From a bacterium (GTDB taxonomy: Bacteria; Electryoneota; RPQS01), in the NCBI GenBank assembly GCA_028711875.1, contig JAQTRJ010000099.1, forward strand, positions 1 to 7,393: 7,393 bases of DNA. Reading direction: 5' to 3'. A model generated the notes under the pieces. That model had not been told where the DNA came from. It did not search any database and worked only from the letters and a program-made list of their open reading frames with translations. Position numbers and translations under genes: made by a program. Position 1 is the first letter of the stretch; every line of letters begins with the position of its first letter. This document shows positions 1 to 4,861 of this stretch, one piece after another.

Positions 1-1067
1 ATCTTCTGAATCGTCTGGAGAATCTTCGGCACCACGTCATAGACCTGGCACGCGAGCTTGAACACCGGATGGTTCGGACACTCCTTTTCGCCGAACGCGC
101 GGAACGCCACGAACCGCGGATCGGTGATCCGCAGCACGGCATGACCGTAGCCCGGAATCACGCGGCCCGAATCCAGCGTCTCGTGCGCGAATTTGTCGAG
201 CTGCTCGTTGGTCGGATTGCCGTGGAACTGATCCACCACCATCTCCAGCCACGCCAGACATTCCTGATTCGCCAGACCGTGCAGCGGGCCGGCCAAGCCG
301 TTCAGTCCCGCGGCCACGGAATAGTAGCCATCGGAGAGCGCCGAACCGACGCAATGACAGGTATGCGCCGACACGTTGCCGCCTTCATGGTCGCTGTGCA
401 GCACCATGTACAGCCGCATCAGCCGTGCGAAACCGCCGGTCGGGTCTTTGATCCCCATCATGTGCGCGTAGTTCGCGCCCCAGTCCAGATCGGGCTTCGG
501 ATCAATCCGCGGACCGAGATCATACTTCCAGCGATAGACCGCCGCGCCCAGCGTGTGAATCTTGGCCACGATATCGAGCGAGTCTTCCAGCATCGCTTCC
601 CAATACACGTCCTTCTTCATCCCTTCGCCGTAGCGCTTGCGGAACACCGACTCGCGCTCGAGGGCCAGAATCAGCGTGTTGAACACCGCCATCGGATGCG
701 CGTCCTTCGGAAACGCGTCCAGAATCTTCCACACGTAGCCCGGAATCGCCTGTCGCTTGGCGAGTTCGTTCTGCAAATCCTTCGTTTCGGCGGCGCTCGG
801 GAGTTCGCCCGTCAGCAGCAGCCAGAAGGTCTCCTCGGGAAGTTTATCCGTCAGCTCCAGAAGCGGAATGCCGCGAATGATGAGTCCCTTGTCGGGCGGA
901 ACCAGCGACGTGTCGCACAGCAACCCCTTCACGCCCCGCATACCGCCGAGCAGCGCGCCGATGGTCATGTCCGAAATCTTCTTATCGCCGTGCGTCTTTC
1001 CGAAATCCTTGATCGTATTCCGGTATTCCGGAACCTTCTTCTTCAGCTTCTCAAGTAGAAGCGACAT
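1..1067 (-). CDS. gltA: Citrate synthase, eukaryotic/mitochondrial-like type (C-terminus cut by window edge)
   Basis: This enzyme condenses oxaloacetate with acetyl-CoA to citrate, the entry step of the TCA cycle, in the cytoplasm. Reading the minus strand from 1067 gives 355 complete codons beginning MSLLLEKLKKKVPEYR. The recognisable blocks are HSDHEGGNVSAH (H227), NGLAGPLHGLANQE (H263) and SGRVIPGYGHAVLR (H309). They correspond to pig heart His238, His274 and His320 with a constant offset of 11 residues. The third catalytic residue (Asp375 in pig) lies beyond the left edge, so the gene is truncated by the window, not necessarily broken. Local wording matches the mitochondrial-type enzyme rather than the E. 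coli hexameric type. No targeting peptide precedes the domain. AGAGGAAGG (1085-1077) sits 9 nt before ATG 1067. An in-frame ATG at 1076 directly abuts that ribosome site and would add only three residues. The gene is divergent from rmuC. Confidence 0.96.
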   Translation of the reverse strand, partial: MSLLLEKLKKKVPEYRNTIKDFGKTHGDKKISDMTIGALLGGMRGVKGLLCDTSLVPPDKGLIIRGIPLLELTDKLPEETFWLLLTGELPSAAETKDLQNELAKRQAIPGYVWKILDAFPKDAHPMAVFNTLILALERESVFRKRYGEGMKKDVYWEAMLEDSLDIVAKIHTLGAAVYRWKYDLGPRIDPKPDLDWGANYAHMMGIKDPTGGFARLMRLYMVLHSDHEGGNVSAHTCHCVGSALSDGYYSVAAGLNGLAGPLHGLANQECLAWLEMVVDQFHGNPTNEQLDKFAHETLDSGRVIPGYGHAVLRITDPRFVAFRAFGEKECPNHPVFKLACQVYDVVPKILQTIQK

Positions 1068-1076
1068 AATGGCCAT

Positions 1077-1085
1077 CCTTCCTCT
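1077..1085 (-). promoter_or_regulatory. Ribosome binding site of citrate synthase
   Basis: The minus strand reads AGAGGAAGG here. It lies 9 nt upstream of the ATG at 1067 but directly touches the in-frame ATG at 1076. Normal spacing therefore favours 1067 as the start. Confidence 0.6.
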
Positions 1086-1130
1086 GTTGAATGATCTGGC
1101 TATCTGCGAATGAATTGACCGGGGGGGAGT

Positions 1131-1157
1131 CAACCGGAGGGCCGACCTGGCCGGTTG
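1131..1157. promoter_or_regulatory. Inverted repeat in the citrate synthase leader
   Basis: CAACCGG (1131-1137) and CCGGTTG (1151-1157) form a 7-bp inverted repeat around 13 nt. An inner AGG/CCT pairing could extend the stem with a GG bulge. A second inverted repeat, TTGAC (1115-1119) with GTCAA (1129-1133), overlaps the left arm, so the two hairpins would exclude each other. No T-run follows on either strand, so this is not an ordinary intrinsic terminator. It would lie in the 5' leader of the citrate synthase mRNA if the promoter predicted at 1236-1264 is used. Confidence 0.35.
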
Positions 1158-1224
1158 TGATAAAGATTGCAAATTCGAGTGAAAAAGTCAACGCTGTCCG
1201 CCGTCATGATTCTCATGTCTTCAA

Positions 1225-1254
1225 TGGATAATTCTAAAATAATCAACCTATGAT
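1225..1254 (+). promoter_or_regulatory. Predicted promoter for rmuC
   Basis: TGGATA (1225-1230), an 18-nt spacer and TATGAT (1249-1254) make a weak -35 (4 of 6) with a good -10 (5 of 6). Transcription would start near 1261, only about 8 nt before the rmuC ATG. That matches the absence of any Shine-Dalgarno sequence there and suggests a nearly leaderless message. The element interleaves with the predicted citrate synthase promoter on the opposite strand, so polymerase could not occupy both at once. Confidence 0.35.
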
Positions 1255-1264
1255 CCAAAGTCAA
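1236..1264 (-). promoter_or_regulatory. Predicted sigma70-like promoter for citrate synthase
   Basis: The minus strand carries TTGACT (1264-1259), a 17-nt spacer and TATTTT (1241-1236). The -35 matches 5 of 6 consensus bases, the -10 matches 4 of 6, and the spacing is ideal. Transcription would begin near 1229 and leave a leader of about 160 nt before ATG 1067, containing the inverted repeats at 1115-1157. The element overlaps the predicted rmuC promoter on the other strand. It is a sequence match only. If the host is a true Bacteroidota member, its primary sigma factor prefers a different -10, which would weaken the call. Confidence 0.42.
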
Positions 1265-1268
1265 CTTT

Positions 1269-2456
1269 ATGACTGAAACGCTCCTATTCTCGATACTCAT
1301 CGCCTCGATTGCAGCCGCATCTGCCGGTCTTCTGATTCTCCGGCGGGTTCGATCGGTGCGTGACTCCGCCGACTCCGAAGAGCGGATCATGAAGCGATTG
1401 GACGGTCTACTCGACTCGATGTCCCGCGTCCGCGAGGAATCCCGCGCCGCCGTGCAGGATAAAGTGGCCGAGCTGCTCCGTCACGCCGAAGAGCAGGATC
1501 GCTCCGCCCGCGAGGAGATTCAGCGCACCCTGAACGGCACCACCGAGGCGCTGATCGGCCGTTTCGAGAAATTGCAGCAATCCAACGAACAAAAACTCGG
1601 AGAGATTCGCGGCGAAGTCGAGAAGAAGCTCTCCGAAACATTAAAGAGTTCCGGTCAGGCGTTCAAGGATGTCACCGACCGGCTCTCCGAATTGCACGTG
1701 ACCAATCAGCGGATCGTCGAGTTTTCGCGCGATCTCAACGAGTTGCAGGGCATCCTCAAGGCTCCCAAGCTCCGCGGAATACTGGGCGAAGCCGCCATGG
1801 AGCGCATGCTTGCCGACTGCCTCGCCGCCGATCAATACGAATTCCAGCGCGAGATTGAAGGCAATATCGTGGATGCCGTCATTTTCAATCCCACCGGCCA
1901 CGTCCCGATTGACAGCAAGTTCCCGCTCGATTCCTGGCGGAAAATTCACGCCGATGATCTATCCGACGCCGACCGGAATATCGCCCGCCGTAATTTCGTC
2001 CGCGACGTGAAGAAACATCTGGATGACATCTCCCGCAAATACATCCGCCCGCCCGAAACGCTGCCCTTCGCCGTGATGTACATTCCCGCCGAGGGCGTAT
2101 ATTACGAGATGATGGAGTATGCCGAACTGGCCGAATATGCGCGCGCGAAATCCGTTTTCCCCGCGTCGCCGATGACCTTCTGGGCGCTCCTGCAGGTGAC
2201 CGTGATCGGCTTTCGCGGGATGCGCATTTCCGAGGAAGCGCAGCACATCAGCGGACTGCTTCGCGCGCTGACCGACGATTTCCGTAAAATGCGCGACGTC
2301 TTCGACACAGCCAATAAACAGCTTGGCCACGCCAAATCCAATATGGACAACGCGGCCACCCAGCTCGACCGCTTCGGCACGAAACTCGATTCCATTCACG
2401 GCACGTCGCTCGATCAGAGCGAGCCGCTGAACCTGCCGGGGGACTCGACGCCGTGA
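1269..2456 (+). CDS. rmuC: RmuC-family DNA recombination protein
   Basis: RmuC limits DNA rearrangement between short inverted repeats in E. coli and is a predicted nuclease. The 395-aa product starts with a hydrophobic segment (about residues 4-25) ending in RRVRS, which anchors it to the membrane with the rest cytoplasmic. A long charged region (about 30-150) follows and is probably coiled coil. The RmuC core starts near 158 with LQGILKAPKLRGILGEAAME. VDAVIF (D202) and IDSKFPLDSW (D215, K217) fit the acidic/lysine arrangement of a PD-(D/E)xK-type site; the nuclease assignment is family knowledge plus inference. PFAVMYIPAEGVYYE and a conserved helical tail complete the domain. ATG 1269 is chosen because it preserves the whole membrane anchor. 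No Shine-Dalgarno sequence is visible. The stop overlaps the next gene by 4 nt. Confidence 0.94.
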   Translation: MTETLLFSILIASIAAASAGLLILRRVRSVRDSADSEERIMKRLDGLLDSMSRVREESRAAVQDKVAELLRHAEEQDRSAREEIQRTLNGTTEALIGRFEKLQQSNEQKLGEIRGEVEKKLSETLKSSGQAFKDVTDRLSELHVTNQRIVEFSRDLNELQGILKAPKLRGILGEAAMERMLADCLAADQYEFQREIEGNIVDAVIFNPTGHVPIDSKFPLDSWRKIHADDLSDADRNIARRNFVRDVKKHLDDISRKYIRPPETLPFAVMYIPAEGVYYEMMEYAELAEYARAKSVFPASPMTFWALLQVTVIGFRGMRISEEAQHISGLLRALTDDFRKMRDVFDTANKQLGHAKSNMDNAATQLDRFGTKLDSIHGTSLDQSEPLNLPGDSTP

Positions 2457-2995
2457 CCCGCCTGCCCGCCATGTTGATCGCCGAGCAGGTCGAGCTCTTT
2501 CCGGTTGAACTCACGCACTCGGAGCCGGTGCCCACGCCCGAAACCAGCAAGGCCCGTCATCAGCCGAAAGGTGAGGTTTATGATTTGGCGCGCTTCTTCG
2601 AGGTTATCAATCAAACCGTGTTCAAGAGCGCGCTCGAACCGTGTGTGCTGCGCTGGTCGCGCAATCGCTGGTCGCATACGCTCGCGCTCTGCGACGTGAA
2701 GAAGCGCGTGATTTCCGTCAATCGCGCGCTTGACGACGCGCGGATTCCCGAAATGGTCATCGCCTGCGTCGTTCATCACGAAATGCTCCATCTCTATTTC
2801 GGCGTGAACGAGGGTCCGAGCGGCCGCCAGCGTTTTCACACACCGCAGTTTCGCGTGGCCGAGCGCCGCTTCCCCGCGTTCGCCGATTCGGAAAAATGGA
2901 TCGCCGACCACTGGCCCCTCCGCGGCCGCCCCGCCAAGCATCGCCGCAGCGAGGAACAGAGTTTCTTGAGCTATCTCGCGCTGATGTACTCTTAG
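2453..2995 (+). CDS. SprT-like zinc metallopeptidase domain protein
   Basis: This is a 180-aa cytoplasmic protein of the SprT-like zincin group. Its core has VVHHEMLHLYFG (H109, E110, H113) as the HExxH zinc/catalytic motif and RFHTPQF with H129 as the likely third zinc ligand. The downstream RFPAF fits the family pattern. The C-terminal zinc ribbon seen in some SprT proteins is absent; the tail is basic (RGRPAKHRR). The GTG start at 2453 lies inside the rmuC stop (GTGA), giving a 4-nt overlap typical of translational coupling, with a GGGGGA stretch just upstream. ATG 2471 is in frame but lacks a visible ribosome site. Eukaryotic relatives (Spartan) cut DNA-protein crosslinks, so pairing with RmuC hints at DNA maintenance. 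The bacterial substrate is not known, and that role is inference. Confidence 0.85.
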   Translation: MTRLPAMLIAEQVELFPVELTHSEPVPTPETSKARHQPKGEVYDLARFFEVINQTVFKSALEPCVLRWSRNRWSHTLALCDVKKRVISVNRALDDARIPEMVIACVVHHEMLHLYFGVNEGPSGRQRFHTPQFRVAERRFPAFADSEKWIADHWPLRGRPAKHRRSEEQSFLSYLALMYS

Positions 2996-3039
2996 AATAA
3001 TTGCCTGCATCCCCTTCAGTTGAAAATGGATGGGCAGAG

Positions 3040-4281
3040 TTGAAATACCAGTTTATAGTGATGATTGTTGGAGGCATTATTACCTCGATTTCGGTCTATG
3101 GACAGGATTGGACTTTTATTGGCCGCCCACCCTACGAGGTGCTGTGCGTCCAAGGTCTCGATCTGGAAACGGAGGTTTCACTCGCAGGTACATGGCGAAT
3201 TGATAGCGAACCGGAGAGTGGAGGGATATTCTCGAATGATGGACTGGACACAATTTGGCATTTTGTTGGGCTTTCCGGTCATCGTGTCCGTGCATTAAGG
3301 TGCTTCCATAATATTGAGGGAAGCGTTTTCGCTGCCACATCCGAAGGTCTATACCGTTCCAACGACAATGGAAATACCTGGGACTCCGTGACCACATTGG
3401 GTACGATACTTCGCTTCGAACAGTATGATTTCGCAGTCTCACCCTTGAATTCGTCAGAATGGGCGCTGGTCGCCAACACCGGTGATGGCATTGGTCGTCT
3501 CTACATATCACATGATGCCGGAGCTATGTGGCCGATTCTCTGGACTGACTTCTCGATGGATGAACTATGCTATTCGCGTTATCAGAGCACTACACTCTAT
3601 TTCGCTCGACAAATACAACTCTGTAGAATGCAAACCACGGACACGACAGTTGATGTGTTGTACACGATGCCGGCACAGAGCATTCGTGCTATGGACATTC
3701 ATCCCGATAGTCCTTGGCTTTTCTTCCTTGGACGTGACTCGGTGTACCGATATGACGAGGACAGCGGGAATATCCTGCGTGCATCATTACCGACAGAAGC
3801 AACTCCCGGCGGGAGTCTGGTTGTGACTCCGTCTGGTGAAGTCGTACTCGGTTCTGCCGGTGGTGTGTATGTGACGGATCCCGATTTCAGCAATTGGGCG
3901 TGCCGAAATGGGGCGGCTCCGGCTTCAAATGGAGCGGTGGTGTATTATGTGTCGGACAACCGATGGATCGGGGGATTTGCTGGGGGATTGTACGGTCTTC
4001 GTCCTTCATCCAGCACGGATCGCAGGATTATCACAACGAGTTCATTGGAATTTGTGGTTTTTCCTAATCCTGCTCGCGAAGGATTAACGATACAAACTGG
4101 TTTGGGAATTCGGGAGATTTGCCTTTATGATATTCTGGGTCGAACCGTGGCAACGCAATCGCTGAACGGAAATCCGCAGGCGGTTCGTTGGTCACTCCAG
4201 GAGTTGCCGTCGGGAACCTATCTCTTGGTGGGCTCAAACGATCGTCAGCAGCATGTGGTAACCCTGCGGCTGATTCGCTGA
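3040..4281 (+). CDS. Secreted Asp-box (BNR-like) propeller protein with T9SS C-terminal sorting domain
   Basis: This is a probable exported surface or secreted protein of 413 aa if begun at TTG 3040. That start gives MKYQFIVMIVGG followed by a hydrophobic stretch ending VYGQ-DW, a good signal peptide. ATG 3061 would lose the basic N-terminus, and TTG 3001 would add 13 residues before the signal. None of the three has a clear ribosome site. Two Asp-boxes are visible, SNDNGNTW (107-114) and the degenerate SHDAGAMW (157-164). Each is preceded by a GLYR- or RLYI-like strand, as in sortilin/BNR beta-propellers. The last ~76 residues (FVVFPNPAREG from 338, LYDILGRTV, LPSGTYLL) match the type A T9SS sorting tail, which is normally removed on export. 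The ligand or activity is unknown. The DNA is visibly less GC-rich than its neighbours. Confidence 0.83.
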   Translation: MKYQFIVMIVGGIITSISVYGQDWTFIGRPPYEVLCVQGLDLETEVSLAGTWRIDSEPESGGIFSNDGLDTIWHFVGLSGHRVRALRCFHNIEGSVFAATSEGLYRSNDNGNTWDSVTTLGTILRFEQYDFAVSPLNSSEWALVANTGDGIGRLYISHDAGAMWPILWTDFSMDELCYSRYQSTTLYFARQIQLCRMQTTDTTVDVLYTMPAQSIRAMDIHPDSPWLFFLGRDSVYRYDEDSGNILRASLPTEATPGGSLVVTPSGEVVLGSAGGVYVTDPDFSNWACRNGAAPASNGAVVYYVSDNRWIGGFAGGLYGLRPSSSTDRRIITTSSLEFVVFPNPAREGLTIQTGLGIREICLYDILGRTVATQSLNGNPQAVRWSLQELPSGTYLLVGSNDRQQHVVTLRLIR

Positions 4282-4335
4282 GACAGAGAAAGCGACCAAT
4301 CATGATCGCCTCCGTTGTTTGGCACTGCGATCCGC

Positions 4336-4806
4336 TCAAGATTGAGCGTAGTACTCTTCCGTCTTTCTCGCGATCTCCCACAGCTCGCCCGTCGCGCCGT
4401 TCACCGTCACGCGGCCGCGGAACGGAATCGCGCGGTCGAGCGAGAGCGAGGCGGAACAGTATTTCGTGAGCGAGAGTTCCAGTGCGCGCTTGAGCGTTTC
4501 CGCGAGCGAGGGAGCGCCTTCAGCATTCAAGTGGAATTCCACCGACCGCACAATCTTGGGAACGCTCTCCGCGCGCGTAACATCAACAAGCATTTCGAGC
4601 CGCGTGATTTCTTTGCGGCTCTTCTTCACGATGTCCGCCACGTCCACGAGCGCGCAGCCCGAGAATCCGATCACAAACGTTTGAAACGGATCACTCGCCG
4701 CGCCCGTGCCGCCGCTGGCCGTGCCCGTGTCCAGCGCAACCCAATGATTGGAATCGGATTTCGCGATAATGGTGTGGTCTTCGATGTGTCTCAAATAGGC
4801 TTTCAA
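4336..4806 (-). CDS. OsmC/Ohr-family protein
   Basis: This small cytoplasmic protein (156 aa) belongs to the OsmC fold group, whose characterised members reduce organic or inorganic peroxides with paired cysteines. Residues 33-64 carry GTGAASDPFQ and the family signature FSGCALVDVADIVKKSR with Cys51. The second cysteine is Cys117 in KYCSASLSL. Spacing and context of both match OsmC proteins closer to the YhfA branch than to Ohr proper, so peroxidase activity is plausible but not certain. The start is TTG at 4806: a stop lies ten codons upstream with no other start codon between, and GAGGAAG sits 5 nt before the TTG. The stop is 54 nt from the convergent secreted-protein gene. The start faces dsbD across 55 nt. 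Confidence 0.88.
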   Translation of the reverse strand: MKAYLRHIEDHTIIAKSDSNHWVALDTGTASGGTGAASDPFQTFVIGFSGCALVDVADIVKKSRKEITRLEMLVDVTRAESVPKIVRSVEFHLNAEGAPSLAETLKRALELSLTKYCSASLSLDRAIPFRGRVTVNGATGELWEIARKTEEYYAQS

Positions 4807-4811
4807 AGGAA

Positions 4812-4818
4812 CTTCCTC
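4812..4818 (-). promoter_or_regulatory. Ribosome binding site fixing the TTG start of the OsmC-family gene
   Basis: The minus strand reads GAGGAAG, then 5 nt, then TTG at 4806. A nearby ATG at 4821-4819 is in another frame and reaches a stop after five codons, so it cannot start this gene. Confidence 0.6.
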
Positions 4819-4850
4819 ATCGCTTGCTGTGTATTATTGAAAATGAATCC

Positions 4851-4854
4851 GGAG
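4851..4854 (+). promoter_or_regulatory. Ribosome binding site fixing the TTG start of dsbD
   Basis: GGAG lies 7 nt before TTG 4862. The TTG codon is directly followed by a complete signal peptide, and no alternative in-frame ATG gives one, so this site decides the start. Confidence 0.6.
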
Positions 4855-4861
4855 TGAAACC

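Larger units (their letters stand above)
1128..1265 (-). repeat. Three same-strand copies of GTTGACT in the divergent spacer
   Basis: The 7-mer GTTGACT occurs on the minus strand at 1134-1128, 1192-1186 and 1265-1259, all in the 192-nt gap between the two start codons. Two copies sit in the wider context AAAGTCAAC on the plus strand. The copy nearest rmuC is part of AAAGT-CA-ACTTT (1257-1268), an interrupted palindrome ending at the base before the rmuC ATG. The copies could be operator half-sites or repeated -35 elements, since TTGACT is one base from the TTGACA consensus. Their starts are 58 and 73 nt apart, which is irregular. No function is proven. Confidence 0.4.
4807..4861. promoter_or_regulatory. 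Compact divergent promoter region between the OsmC-family gene and dsbD
   Basis: Only 55 nt separate the two divergent TTG start codons, so both ribosome sites and probably both promoters share this space. On the plus strand TATTAT (4832-4837) is a plausible -10 for dsbD, but no good -35 stands 16-18 nt before it. On the minus strand TTCACT followed after 16 nt by TAATAC is a weak candidate for the OsmC-family gene. Shared control of the two genes is possible but inferred from geometry only. Confidence 0.3.

Noticed and set aside
1..66. Truncated or pseudogene citrate synthase
   Set aside because: The frame is open to the window edge with no stop or frameshift; the loss is due only to the window boundary.
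69..1058. Plus-strand open frame of 329 codons opposite citrate synthase
   Set aside because: It is a shadow of a strongly conserved gene on the other strand: rich in Arg, His and Gln, with no domain. The minus-strand frame has all the family motifs.
2414..3010. Minus-strand open frame of 198 codons opposite the SprT-like gene
   Set aside because: The plus strand has an intact HExxH metallopeptidase coupled to rmuC; the antisense frame has no recognisable content.
4282..4335. GATCGC/GCGATC inverted repeat between the convergent secreted-protein and OsmC-family genes as a terminator
   Set aside because: It has only 6 bp with a 17-nt loop and no T-run; too weak to call.
4315..4857. Plus-strand open frame of 180 codons opposite the OsmC-family gene
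   Set aside because: It is Arg-rich and opposes a clear two-cysteine OsmC-family protein, so it is a shadow frame.
4842..4857. Mini-frame ATG-AAT-CCG-GAG-TGA before dsbD, possibly a leader peptide
   Set aside because: It has only four codons and no ribosome site of its own, and it overlaps the dsbD ribosome site; chance is the simpler explanation.
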